Origin: Holacanthus passer
Taxonomy: Eukaryota > Chordata > Actinopteri > Pomacanthidae
Length of the DNA stretch: 64,000 nucleotides
Assembly (NCBI GenBank): GCA_025331565.1
Contig: JAFREQ010000038.1
Location: forward strand, 434,001-498,000
Direction: 5' to 3'
The position numbers and the translations under genes are program-made. Each line of letters starts with the position of its first letter. Position 1 is the first letter of the stretch. The notes below the pieces were generated by a model. That model was not told where the DNA came from, searched no databases, and worked only from the letters and a program-made list of their open reading frames with translations. Positions 34,002 to 63,760 of this stretch are shown here, piece by piece.

Positions 34002-34051
34002 CTCAGCCCTTTCTGCAGACGCTGTTGTGATTCAGCCTGCTGGAGCTCCAT
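34002..34051 (-). other. tmem25: Possible tmem25 5' UTR exon with short upstream frame
   Basis: A donor CTGAG|GTAATG at 34002-34001 could join the acceptor CTCTCCAAGCAG at 33321, 39 bp before the tmem25 start. An ATG at 34051 opens a 17-codon frame (MELQQAESQQRLQKGL) that would stop just past this join, so it would be an upstream ORF. Splice sites only; the exon's upstream limit is unknown. Confidence 0.35.
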
Positions 34052-34159
34052 GGCAGCAGAGGAGGAGAGGAGGGAGAGTGAAGGATGGTGATAACAGCGA
34101 GGAGATGAGAGGCAGCCCTCCCTGACTCAGTTGCTTTCCCATCTGCGTACACTCATACA

Positions 34160-34160
<1 letters not shown>

Positions 34161-34191
<31 letters not shown>

Positions 34192-34203
34192 TACACACAC
34201 ACA
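34161..34203. repeat. TC/CA compound microsatellite
   Basis: (TC)n followed by (AC)n with one AT interruption, upstream of tmem25. Confidence 0.95.
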
Positions 34204-34305
34204 AGGCTCTCTGCAGGGTACGGCAGTTCCAGTAGCAGCGCTCACTAGCTGGCAGAGGCTGGCAGGGGCTGGCTGACGCAGGCAGTCACGCTGCCGCCAC
34301 TCTGA

Positions 34306-34563
34306 GGACGAGAGAGTGGGAGGGGAGGAGGGGAGAGAGGAGAGAGAAAAGGAGAAGAGTGCTGAGGAGGTGAAGAAAAAGAGGGCGAGAGGAGAGAATG
34401 AAGGCAGGGAGAAAGGGGAAGGAGCAGAGGATGCAGAGAGAGAGGAGGAGAGTGGGCACAGAGTCGTGAGGGAGGCAAAGAGAGTGAGTGTGGGAGAGAG
34501 GAGAGGAGAGAGGAGAGGAGAGGAGGAGAGAGGAAAGGAGAGAGGAGAGGAGATGAGAGGAGG
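34306..34563. repeat. GA-rich low-complexity tract
   Basis: About 260 bp of almost pure purine on the plus strand (GAGAGG and GGAGA units). It could form triplex or other non-B DNA; no gene is present. Confidence 0.9.
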
Positions 34564-35460
34564 CTAGAAAACAATAGAAGGAGCTCTGTGCAACACATCA
34601 ATCTTTAATGATCTACTGGGTGATTAAACACGGGGTTGTGGTGGATAGAGGAGAGTAAACTGCCAGTTCAGAGGAATAAACAGATCTCTTCCTGTCCTCC
34701 ATCATCCCTGTCCATCATCAGTCACGTTAAACTAACCCCCGACGTACAAAGGCAGACACCCTACATGGCTCACAGTGTCTGAGCTCAATTACTTCAGACT
34801 GAAAAGCCTCTGCAGTGCAGCTGTACAGACATGAGCAGCAGCACGAAGAGCACTGCAGCCAAAAAGGCGGACAAAAGAAACTACCTATAGAAGGGTATAT
34901 TTCCTACCCTAATGCCAAAATTCAAGCTTTAATTACCCCTCAGGATGTGGTGTCATTCTTTAGTTTTATGCCATTTACCAGTAAAAAAAAAAACAACTGT
35001 TTTGATTTGGGGTCTTTGAAGAAGAAGCCTGTTATTCCTCTGAGGGAACTCTGTCCTTAAGTTCCTCCCTGCCTGGAAAACATGTTTCGAAAGGAAGTTC
35101 AAAAAGCTGCGCATCTAGCAATTGTATGTCCTTTTCCTATGACTTCAATAATCTGTGGAACAAGGTCAACAGAAGGTTAGGACACATCTTGGCTTCAGGA
35201 GGCGATGAGACAAGCTGCACATAGAACACTCCCAGCATCGCTCAGTGTAAACAGATACAGCATACGGCCGACAGCACTGGTTAGCGCTCGACACAAATAA
35301 GTAACTTAGAGAAAACATTCACCTTTCAATGAAACTCCAGATATTTGCTACAAATAATTATTCTAATTAACTTTTGAAACTCTACTGTAAGAACTTATAA
35401 TGCTCCACCATGAATCAAGGCAGGCTTGTAGCAGGTAACAAAAAGACACACAAGTCATGA
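34564..35460. other. tmem25-sik3 intergenic stretch, no gene seen
   Basis: No frame with family marks and no strong repeat. Confidence 0.5.
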
Positions 35461-35467
35461 CCTTTTT

Positions 35468-35503
35468 AAATTATTTCTTTATTTATATATATTTATTTAT
35501 TCA
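35468..35503 (-). terminator. sik3: Candidate sik3 polyadenylation signals
   Basis: Several overlapping AATAAA hexamers on the minus strand. They are the first clear cluster downstream of sik3 in this AT-rich tract and would give a 3' UTR of about 3.6-4.5 kb. This is inference. Confidence 0.35.
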
Positions 35504-35841
35504 TCTCAGTTTGGTTGATATTCTTTTTAATCATTGTTGTTGCACTTTAGTATTTTTGTACTCAACAGAAATGAACATAAAAACAAAAACAAAAAAAGAG
35601 ACAAAATGAACCAATAGAAAACAAAATGAACCTAAGAAACAGGAGTAGAGCAGAGAGCTGGCTTGCTGAGCAGGGAGGCTGGGATGGAGAGAAAAGACAG
35701 AAGGGGAGGGATGGAAGAGTTAAGACAGAAAAAAGGAGGGGGGTTGTCAGTCTGATCAGGCAGAAGATGTGTGTGAAACAGTACTCTGAATCATCTGCAG
35801 TGCTTTCCATTCACTCGAGCTGTCCCTTCCTGTGTGCCTCT

Positions 35842-35879
35842 GCCCCCCCCCCCCACCAACCACACACACACACACACAG
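35842..35879. repeat. C-run and CA microsatellite
   Basis: A C homopolymer of about 12 bp followed, after a short spacer, by (CA)n. Confidence 0.95.
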
Positions 35880-37187
35880 ATCTGAAACAACAGCTCTGGT
35901 AGTGGTCACGATATTAGACAAAGTGGAGCCTCTGGTCTTAATTTTAGAGTTTCTATCCTGTCGTGAGAAAAGACATGCGATGTCTTCCATCCCAGCCACT
36001 TCCTCTCTGATTCCTGACATGTACTCCATTTCTTTCTCTTCCAGATCTCAGTTTTGGCTTGGTGTAAACAATGGGAGAAAACACGGGGGGGCAGATCTGA
36101 AAGAGGAATAAATGAGAGCTGCATGGAATGGAAAAGAGCTTCTGCTGTCCAATAAGATGTTGACTCAGTTTGGGAAGAAAGAGAAAACAAGCATCAAATT
36201 GATTTCATGAATCCATCCCACTTTTCTGTTTACTGCTCTATTGCACTCTCACACTTTAGAGATTTGGATTTACCGCTAAAGCTAATCCCACCTGCTCTGA
36301 GTGAAAGTCGGTAAACAGGAAGTGACACGGTGCAAATGGAAAGCACAGGTGCTGCATGACACCATCTCCAGCTCTCAGATGTATATAGCATACGAAAAAG
36401 TCAACCGTGCAGCCAGCTACTGTGAAGTCTGGCCAGTATAAACACATACAAGTGGAGCTTTATTCTTTGCACCACAGTCTCTTGCTAGCCCGATATAGAC
36501 TCAATATCCAAGGGTATTGTATTTGGGAGGAGAAACAGAGGTCAAACAATAAAATCAAATTTTTAAAAAAAGGGAGGGTGGGGGGGTTCAATCTTCTGCT
36601 GTGGTCCCCAGTGTGCTGTAGCCTCCATCTGGCTGTGCTTGAGCCCGACTCGGCTTCGGGCACAGACCCTGATAGACTTGTTTAAGGTGGGCACACCCTG
36701 CCCCGCTCTGACCACAACCTTGTAATTCCTCTGCAGTGGAAGTCCAATTCAAACAGTTCATTCCTATGGACACCACCTGAAATGTTTCCCTTTTAACGGT
36801 TTGGAGGTGCACCCAGCTGTATCCAACAACAACAAGATCCATTGAACAACTGTTCGTCAAACGCATCCTCCGATCTTCCCTTCCAGGCTTGGGCGGGAGA
36901 GCAAAGCAAGGCCAAACAAGATAAGTTGAAATCAAAAGAGGTGAGAGAGGGGTTGAGTAATAGTAGTTGTAGTTTCCTCCTTGGGTGCCATAGCGACAAG
37001 GTTAGTTTGGAAGGAGGGGCCATGTCCGTAAGGCGTCATCCAATCAGAAGCCGATGTAATAAAAGATGGTGGGAGGATCACAGCAGATAGGCAGGGCAGC
37101 AAGAGAACGAGAAGTGGGTTTGTCCATCTCCACACTTGTGATGTTTAGGATGATATGTCAGCTATTTTACAAGTTATTCCCTCGTTT

Positions 37188-37188
<1 letters not shown>

Positions 37189-37216
<28 letters not shown>
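37189..37216. repeat. Poly-T run
   Basis: 28 consecutive T on the plus strand, poly-A on the sik3 sense strand. Confidence 0.95.
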
Positions 37217-37222
<6 letters not shown>

Positions 37223-38420
37223 TGTCAAGTCTCTGTAGCACCCGAACCAACCCAGACAAAGCCCGAAGCCTGACCCTGTATAGCCTGCCACAACTACCCC
37301 ATTAACAGAAAACAGGCCCAACATCAACAAGAATGACAGTCACAACAACATCGATTGAAATGATACTTTAAAAAGCAACACAAAATAATTACTCTCCTCT
37401 TATTCAAGTGTCTCGATATAATAATATTAAAACAAATAAGAACAATCTTTTTTACGACACAGAAAGAGCGCTGTCTCTCTTCTCTCTGTCCTCTTTTGGC
37501 TAGAAATCTCAAGAGTCATAAAACAAAAAAAACGAACAAAAAAGAAAACATTTTAAAGACATCCAAAAATACAAATGATAAACAATACCAATATAAAAAA
37601 GCCTCCCCAGCAACATCTAAAAACGACAAAAAGAGTAACAAAAAAAGAAATGATTTGATACAGAAATTGCAATAGCGTTCTATACATGGCATCACTGTAC
37701 AAGGAAAGGAGCAAATGTCTGGTAAAACTACCCACAATGCAATACACTGTCACTGGCACGGGAAAGGAAGGAGGATGGAGAAGAGGGTTAACACAAGGTG
37801 GGGAAAGTTAGGGCTGCAGGAGGTTGGGGAGGGTGGATTTGGAAAGCAGGGTAACAGCATGACAGAGAGCGAGGAACTGCAAGGAGGGGTGGAAACAGAC
37901 GAGAGAGGATAGCTTGAACCGAAAGTGCAGAATTACTTAAGTAATCAAAGAACAATGCTGTCTTCCTTGCAACACAGAACTGTTTTTCCTTTAATAATAA
38001 TAATAATAATATTCATTATAATAAAACCTCTTTTACAGAAAACAGTAATAACAATAAGAGTAACAATATTGACCATAATGCCTACATGGACATTAGCCGT
38101 AAAAATGAATTTTAAAATAAAATAAGAAAATAAATGACAGAACAAAACAAAAAGAAACCAAAAAAAAAACAATGAGAGAGCTGGTTTGTCCTGTGCGATG
38201 TCACTGAGCTCCATCTTTGGAGAGAGCGGTTTTGTTGCCCAGTTGGAGCCTGACCCAAAACACCCGCCACCCGTCCGAAAAAGTGGGGCCGCCGCTCCTG
38301 AGATTTCAGCCCGCTCCGGAATGATCTGCTGTGGGACAGCAGGAGGGGGGAGAGACGGAGGAGCAGACTGAACCTCAGAGACACCTTTCCCCCTCCACTC
38401 ACATCTTCTTCTCAGTCATA

Positions 38421-38458
38421 AACACACACACACCCACACACACACACACACACACACC
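38421..38458. repeat. CA microsatellite
   Basis: (AC)n with one CCC interruption. Confidence 0.95.
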
Positions 38459-39972
38459 TAATGTGAATACTTTGGGTTTGTGGCAGCAGTGCAGATGTTT
38501 CTTTGTGTTATTGGACTCTATGTTCTTGCAAGTATGACTGTATCGATGCGTTGGCCAATGAGGCACATAATGAAGTATGCCAACAGTTAGTAGAAGACGA
38601 AGGGTGAAAGGGGAGGATTATGTCAGGGCGGCGGTTGGGTGTAAGGGGTGGGCCAGGGTTGTACAGGGAGGAGGAGGAGGAGGGGGCAGAGTCGAAAGAG
38701 GGAGGAATGGAACCCAATCTAGCCATGATGGGAGGTGAAAAGAGGAGACAACCTGCAGATGCTGGATGTCTGTGCAGAAAATGCTGGCACTTTGACTTTT
38801 GAACCCCGAGGCCCCACCTGTGCCCCCCCCTTCTAATGTCTACACCCACCCACACGAACCCCCCTCGCGTAGACTGCCCTCCCAGGGACAGATGGAGACA
38901 GACAGATGGACGTAGAGCGCCCCCGCTCGGGCAGACGATGGTGGTTTGGCGTGATGCTGCTCAACTCAAGTCAACATAACTCAGGATGGCTGATATGGAC
39001 CGCTGTACACAGGATACACCCCGTCCTAAAAGAAGACAGACAAAGACAGTGAATGTCTATGATTCCTGATGATGCCATCGGGATTATCTCAGCTTGGGCT
39101 TGAAGACTACACATCTTTAACAGAAAGCCTGTGTTACCTCGTAACTTTAACTGGTAACAGTCTAATGAAAGTTGAGTTCAATTGTGGGAAATATAGGATC
39201 CAGTGTTTTTGGAGCTTGATCAGAGACTAAAAACTCTGGATATCTTACCATACTAAATTGGTGGAGTACTCTTTTAACATTTATTACAATTATCAACATA
39301 AATGTTTTTTCCCCCAAAACTTTTTTTTAAAATGACATATCTGGAAGGTTCAAAGCTGAAAGTCAATTTCCTGTCAAAACCAACATTAAAGGGACAAAGA
39401 AAGCACTGCTAAAAAAAAACTATCCAGAAGAATACACAAAAATTAAAAGCCCTTATCGTAAACCAAAGGTGCATCTGTCAAAAAGCTTAACGCTATCTTT
39501 AGAACAAAACATGAAACTATCCAAGGGAGGTAACACTTCTTATAGACACTGTCACTTTGCTCCACATAAGAAACAATCTGCAAAGGAGTGAACATTAACA
39601 GATAAAATGGACAAATGCAGAGAAAGCCAGGTAATAAGTGTTGAGAAAACCATAAAAGGAAGGTCAAAAGCACTTATTATGTGGTTATTATATAAACTCT
39701 ATAAAAATGACGTTCACAAAGTCTTTAATGGGCCGATGTGGAGCCAAAAGGGACCTGCTGGACAAGCTTTGGCTTCTATCCTGCTACTAGGATTAAAGAG
39801 GCGATGCAGCTTTAGGCCACATGTGGGTCTTAAAGATCTGGAAAAATCTTGAATATGCATTTGTATATGGAGCTGTTAAATATTTTTGATGCTATTTAAA
39901 TATATTCTTGCATAAAAAGTGAAGGTGATGTCTTAGTTCCAAACTTTGGCTCTGTGTATGTGTGTACCTGTG

Positions 39973-57046
<17,074 letters not shown>

Positions 57047-58388
57047 CTGGAGACAGAGAGACAAGAAAGGGATGGAGGGAGAGATAAGGATGAATGATGA
57101 GAGAGGGAGAGAGGGTGAAGTGGCCAAGAGAGAGGGCGAGATTAAGGAGGAAATGGTGAGGGAAGCAGGGGAGATGGAAGACAGAAAGATAGAGAAGAGA
57201 GTGGCAGAGAGTGAGGAGACAAATCAAGAAAGAATTCATCTTAAACCATGCAATATGTTTACCAGCTCTTAAGTGGTTGCAATACAGACAATATATTCAC
57301 ATTAATGGTATTTAGCTGACACTTAAATTACAGGCAACAATTCCAGGGCACGGGCCCTGTGCCCTTGCAATATTGCTGTGATGACACAATAATCACAGAA
57401 GAGCAAAGTGCCAAGAAAATAACCAGCAAAGGAACAATGGGGAGGGTGTGAGTCAGACAGAGTTAATCTAACATGACCTGTCACCGCTAATCCATTAGCA
57501 AACACAGAAAATAAGTAATAAACAAATAATTATCTGCTACCGGCTGAGTAAAAAAACAAAACAAAACAAGATACCACAAGGAGATACTGCCACTTCTTAA
57601 GATGATGAATAGCCAAGTGGTGTGTTGTCAAACACAGTGCTTTCTCTGCATTCCAGCTTGTTTGGGTAACCTGACCTAAGCCATGACCTTCGACTGCCAG
57701 CACGACTCTTGCGTAACTGCTGAGCCCTCGACAATGGCTCTGGCAGCGTGGACGGTGATGGTGTGTGACAGGAGCTTTGCTCTGCCACTTAGGAATGGGT
57801 AGACGACTTTAATGACTTAATCAAGCGAAGCTAATGGGGCTGCCCCAAAACACAGCATCTCCCAAAAATAGAGGAGTGAGTAAAGTCTGAGCGTGTGTGA
57901 AAAAATGAAAAACATGCGTCCAGCATTAACGCACACACAAACAGTACCTCATCCGTTAAATTCTGTTGAGTGCCATCACAAGCTATCCTTTTCCTGCTAA
58001 CAGACATGAAGAAGATGAGGCCCTCTGAAGCCCGTCAAGGTTGACTTCCTGTTACAGACAGGAAGGGGAAGTGAGGGAGAGCAAAGAGGGGGCTCCTGAG
58101 AGAGTACAGAACCACAGCTACCAGTGGCATTAATCCAGATCAGTGTGGGTGTGTGTGTGTAGCTTCCCTTCAAGGGCATTGGACAATTGTGGAAAACATG
58201 TGTACTGGCAGAGTTCATTGGTGTCAGTTTACCAAAGTTGGTGTTTTGCAAAGTCTTTTTGTCCAATTATGCAATATGCAAGGATGAGCTTAAAGCCCAT
58301 TCCAAACAATTACAGCCATACATAAAGACACCAAACATTATTAACACAGTATTATTAAATAAAAAACAACTCTTGCCATGTATGTACA

Positions 58389-58440
58389 GTATGTATGTAT
58401 GTATGTATGTATGTATGTACATATGTATGTGTGTATGTAT
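58389..58440. repeat. (ATGT)n microsatellite
   Basis: About 13 tetranucleotide units with minor interruptions, in sik3 intron 1. Confidence 0.95.
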
Positions 58441-59085
58441 CAGTTTGGAATGTGGTATTTTAAGCTCTAGGAATCTAATCTTGGTGTTGGCAGTCATCCA
58501 GTTTGTTGATATAATCACTCCCCTCTGCATCTCCTGGAGGGTAACAACAGGACATCTGGATCACACACACTAAAACATATGCAGACTTCTACATGTACAC
58601 ATCCTTATTTGATTGAGGACAGCGAGTCATTCTGAAATGGCGAAACTGGGCTTGATGCGCGTAAAAAAACCCAAAACCTGACAGGGACATTCAATGGCTG
58701 GATGATGAAGACACAATGGCACATCGTTAACTGACACTGCAGAGTTGCAAACATTTCAGGTTTTACATATTGGTGACTCAACTGCTGTGTTTCCCCTACC
58801 ATAAAGATTGGATGATTGTTAACATGGCTGACAATTAAGGACACTGCTCAGGATTTGCATCCCCTGTAAGAACAGAAAACTTGTCATGCTACCAGGCATA
58901 TGCCTAGCAAACAACCATGTGACCAGTGCATATCTTCAAAGGTTGGGTTTCCAGCTTTAGCTTCAGCCAAGGTACAGTAAATATGTTGTGACTGAGAGCA
59001 TGTATCTCAGCAGCCTCAGTTCAGTTCAGTCTGCTTCGCACCAGCTTCTATGACTATGGAATTTTCCGTCAAAAGATCTGGGATC

Positions 59086-59147
59086 TCACACGCACACACG
59101 CACACACACACACAGAGACACACACAGAGACACACACAGAAACACAC
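59086..59147. repeat. Interrupted CA microsatellite
   Basis: CA units with CG and GA interruptions, in sik3 intron 1. Confidence 0.93.
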
Positions 59148-62100
59148 TCCTGAGAGGCCGGCTGCAATGAGATGAAGTGTCACATAGCCCCTCCGATCAC
59201 AAGACAGTGACCTCAACACAGCACCATGCCAGAGCAGCTGGTGCCCAGCAGAGGAGTCTGGACCATTTACTGTACATTACAAAACACACATCGACTCTAG
59301 CTTTACAGTACACAAGAAATAATAGTGGCTGATGGCAACAGGTAAAAGCTTAAAATAAAATACCCATCTTACATAAAACATTCAGAAATGTATTGAGAAA
59401 TTAAAAAGGTAAAAAACAATCCACTTATGCCTCCCTTCAAGTTAGCATATTAGCTGGTGGTGTCACTGCAGACCACAGCTGAAGGAAAAAGTCTAATTTC
59501 ATCCTCTAAATCTTAGGGACGGTACTGGAGGTGCCTGTTTTAAATTAGTTACAGAGTACCGAATGGTCAGAACCCTAATACCAGTTGATTTTCTTCTCTG
59601 TTGTTTCACCTGTGCAGCCTTGGGTTGAAAATCTGATTGTAGATCTGCAATCTGATCTGTTTTTTCAAAGCTTTGGCACTTTCAATACTATCAAATGTAT
59701 AATTAACGGAGACTGCATTGTTTTAAACATGTGGAATTGGAAACATTTATACTTTTGACAACATTAATTACCACATGACCAGAGTTATGGAGAAATCTAC
59801 AGACAGAGAGCATCAAATTCCCAGGGTTGTTTGCCATGACATACCATATACATTGGCACAAAATTATTATTGTAAAAACTCAGAACATTCTGTTTTTTTC
59901 TGACACTGTAACTCGCTATTCTGACCAACTACTGTGCAGCAATCATACAAAGTGATCGGTCAGTTTTTGCCATCTCCTGGTGTGGCTTGTCTCATTGTCA
60001 ACACAGACTAGATGACAGTTTGAACAAACCCTTCATAAAATATCTGGCCCTGGAAGCGTACAACAACAACAATGCACCTACCATAGATGAGCTGGTCAGA
60101 CTGAGATTACTGGGATCTTGTTAGGAGCTTATATACATGCTAATGACAAAGCAACACTAAAAGGGGGCAAATGTCCTCCTGTATAAAGATGGGCACAAAA
60201 AAGCATTGGCTGGCTGAGGTGGACACAGCAAAATGTTTGTGTGAGAAAATCTAATTGTGCTACACATCTGCCCTCATGCAGACATGTGTTTGATATTTTT
60301 CAGCAAAAAAATTCAATGTCACTGGTAGCACCGAACACCATGTAAAAAAAATACCTGCATTTTCAGCATAATGATGTTTTACAGAAAACAATACACTGAC
60401 TTATCGTACTTAATGTGCACCACAATGTGTCAGGTAAGGGCATGACCTAAGTCATGCCATTCATTTCTAAAAAACTGTTTACATAGCAGAGCACAGAGTG
60501 GCCTTTTCAAACAATAACGGCACGTAAGCCATTTGCATGAGTGCATAACAGTTCATGATTCTTGAAAATGTTGGGGTAAGTAATTTGTCTTCTATGTATT
60601 TTCTTTATCCCAGTGTTCTGTGCTGAAATAATACTGGTAGTAGTTAAATAGATCCATTATAATGCTATGATAAAAGCAGTACATGCAGTTTTTCCAAGGT
60701 CTATCACACAGGTTTATATTTTTTAAGAAAAGTATAAAGAATCAACAATGTGAACACAGCCTGCATGATCTTAAATCATACAGCATTAATAAATGAATGA
60801 AGATTTTATGTATGATAGTCATATAGCCTTCCAGCGTGCTCTAGGATCTTCACTTTGAAAACATCCATGACTTAAGTATAATGAGGCTAATCCTAAACAG
60901 AGAATTGGGTCTATGGTGTAACGTCTACACAAACACACAGAGTGGTGTAGTGATATTATGTATGAGGTTAACCTTCATCAACAGGTGACACAGATTACAA
61001 CACCCGCAGGGGTTGTAATGCTCAGGTTTAACCCATATCAGCATTTGAGAGAATTTAACTCGCACTAACACTAACGCACACACACACACAGATCAAAACC
61101 ATGGCATCATGGCAGTCTTTACAATACTTAACTAGAAACTGCTTGGTATGAAACTTGAAATTCCAGCTTTTGTGTGTTTGTATAAAGTCACGAGGACATC
61201 ACACAGCGTCATACACAAAAGATGAGGTCGTGGCAGGTCAGCGCCATGACTGTATTTTGCACGTGCACACACAGAGATGAAAGTGTACAGGCAGTATGAG
61301 TCAGCACAATGCCTTTCAGTGATGTTCTACTTGCATGTTGTGCACTTGTATGAGTTTTGTGTAGAAATGACTCAGTTGAGTGTGTCAAGCTGAAAGTACA
61401 AGACAGAGGACATGCTACAGTGTGGAAAAACTGGACATCACACATCCATGCGCCATTTGCAGATTTTCCTCTTCTTGCATAGCAGAGCCCACACTTTGTG
61501 TCAACTAATATCTGAGGTACATCTGATGAACACATAAATCACAATGGCCAGTGGCATAGAATAACACACACGTGACAACTAGCTGCATTAACACCATCAT
61601 GACAACACCAACTTAAATATTCATTTATAGAGGAAATAAAGCAAAATCAATATGGCATGGGGCAGAGGAAGAAATTGGAAGCATAAAAACACCATACTGC
61701 AGTCGGCACATGACAACCAACCAAGTTTGAATCTGCATGGTCCGCATTCGCATCTTGATAGTGATTGTTGATTGGTGCTTAAAAAGAAGAAACCAGCAGT
61801 ACAAATTTCACATTGGCTTTACAACAATTTGACCAGTTGAAAGGTTAAAAAGGTTAATGCGGGATTTCATATGTTTTACAAGACATAAGGGCACAAATTC
61901 AGAGGCGAAAGTGGCAGTTTGGAGCAAGGACTCTAGAAATGTTTTTTTTAAATTCAACATCATGTCATATTACATCACATAAGCTAAATGTGCAGTACTG
62001 AAGTAGTAACAAAAACTGCGGCTATGTGCTGCGCTCATTTAGGAGAGGATTGTGTTCCAAAACCAGGACCATCTGACAGCTGCTGCAGCTACTTCAGTAC

Positions 62101-62727
62101 ACAAAGCTGCATCATCAGGTCCACACGTAACTGGTAACGTTACTGCCACTGTGAAAAAAAACGTGAGCTGTGCACCCCAAGTCTTGTTTTCTAACACTTG
62201 CTAACTTCTAGATTATTTAGTATAACGATTTCAATAATGAAAAGCAACATGTGGGAATTATTTATTGTCGTAAGGCTGCATAGTATTCTTGAAACCCACC
62301 TGCTGATAAGGCGTAATGTTTAATGTAAAGCTAGCATTACCATCCTAATTTGTAAAACCTACCCCATTAGAAGGCATAGTGGCTAACCTCAATTTCCTAA
62401 CCTTAACATTAGAACCCAGAAGTCCAGTTACAGCTTGGTGACTTTGTTTGCACAGCTAATACATTTAGAATTTATTTTCACATGCTCTAATGCTGGTGTG
62501 TAATAAGGTTTAGGGTGATAAGTAATGAAGGGGCAGACATACCTACAACAAGTACTGCAGTGCTTGCAGACCCAGAACAAGAGGCCTTCTCTCCACTGGC
62601 TCCTCCACCACCATCTGTGCTTCACTGTGGCTCACAGCGTGACCTCATACTCAAATCTAGCTTTAGCTGTACATGTTCTATAGCCAACAAACTGCTCTTG
62701 CTGCTTTTGCATGTAGGAAGGCAAGAT

Positions 62728-62768
62728 ATCAGAAACACTTCAATATGATGCAGTCCGATGCAATAATG
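62728..62768. repeat. Fragment of the MITE family of 20724-21138
   Basis: ATATCAGAAACACTTCAATA TGATGCAGTCCGATGCAAT resembles the interior of the cd3e 3' UTR element. The hAT relic has inserted next to it. Confidence 0.4.
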
Positions 62769-62776
62769 GTAAAACT

Positions 62777-63752
62777 TAGGGCTGGGCGTTATACTGGTGT
62801 CATAGTCATCACCGTGGTGATGCTGCTCCACGATATGGATTTTGCAATATCGTCATCACCGTGATAAATCAATAACAGCCTAATTCTAAAAAAAAAAAAA
62901 AAAACATAAGGCTTTGTTTTCTTCAAAAGTTCAGTTGTAGTCTGAATACTTGTCCTTAAACAAAAAACATATTCACTATAACTGCCTTTGCTGTGAACGG
63001 CGGTGGCCTATAAAAAAGCCTATGGCTATGCTACATTAAGCTAAGCTATCAATAAAGAGACAACTAGCGAAACACATTGTGAAGAACAGTCCATATTGAC
63101 TGAAAAGATAGGTTTGGTTTAAAAAGATCCGACACAGAGCAAACTTCAACAATATGCAAGGTATGCCACCATGTTGTGACAGCAAGAGGAGGAAACACAA
63201 GCAACTTGTTTCATCATTTAAAAAACACGCACAACCGTGAATATGAAGAAGCAACCCAGGACAAAACAAGCACAAGTGTTAGCCACAGCACCAGCGGAGC
63301 ATGTCCCAGAACTACACAGCTGTCACTGCAGGCAAGGGTGGACTTCTTACTTTACTTATTGGGGGGACAACAATCACAATATTTTATAAACTTAAATTAT
63401 AAATTGTAACTAGCGGGTTGGTCGGCAGTGGACTAAACCACTGCGAAGCATATTGGGGGGGTCGGATCTTTAAAAATGCTGAACTGCATTATTTTGCGTC
63501 AGGATTGAATCCCCCCCATGATTTCCGCTTATGACTCCAGGCATCGTTTACTACAGCAACACCTGACAACAAGAGCAGTAAGAGATGGAAAGATATTACT
63601 CAGGCAATCACACTACATGTAGCAAAAGACATAAGTAATGATAGGTATGCAAACCATTTATTATATTATCCAAATATTAACTTTATTTACATAACTCCTT
63701 ACAAAACATACAATGATGTGATATCAATTTTAGTCCGTATCACCCAGCCCTA
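62777..63752 (+). mobile_element. hAT-type transposon relic with TIRs and 8 bp target duplication
   Basis: The left end TAGGGCTGGGCGTTATAC is mirrored by GTATCACCCAGCCCTA. Both ends abut GTAAAACT (62769-62776 and 63753-63760), an 8 bp target duplication as made by hAT transposases. Inside, a frame near 63176-63250 reads GNTSNLFHHLKNTHNREYEE, the His-containing half of a BED zinc finger, as at the N-terminus of hAT transposases. The 976 bp have no catalytic region, so it is an internally deleted, non-autonomous copy. Confidence 0.85.
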
Positions 63753-63760
63753 GTAAAACT

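Larger units (their letters stand above)
35504..39025 (-). other. sik3: Putative sik3 3' UTR
   Basis: No coding frame was found. The stretch holds a C-run with CA repeat (35842-35879), a long T-run (37189-37216) and a CA tract (38421-38458). Acceptor TCTTCTTTTAG at 39026-39036 pairs with a donor 5 nt past the sik3 stop codon, so the UTR may be spliced. The extent is not proven. Confidence 0.4.
57047..62700. other. sik3 intron 1 (part), no coding exon found
   Basis: The stretch upstream of exon A contains no frame with the SIK glycine-loop motif, so the first coding exon is further right. It holds GA-rich sequence next to exon A (57050-57200), a tetranucleotide repeat and CA repeats. Confidence 0.65.

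Noticed and set aside
34316..34567. Charged coiled-coil protein on the plus strand
   Set aside because: The Glu/Arg/Lys-rich frame is a translation of the GA-rich low-complexity tract.
35626..36111. 161-codon plus-strand frame
   Set aside because: Low-complexity purine-rich start, a CA-repeat segment inside, no domain, no splice context; probably antisense to the sik3 3' UTR.
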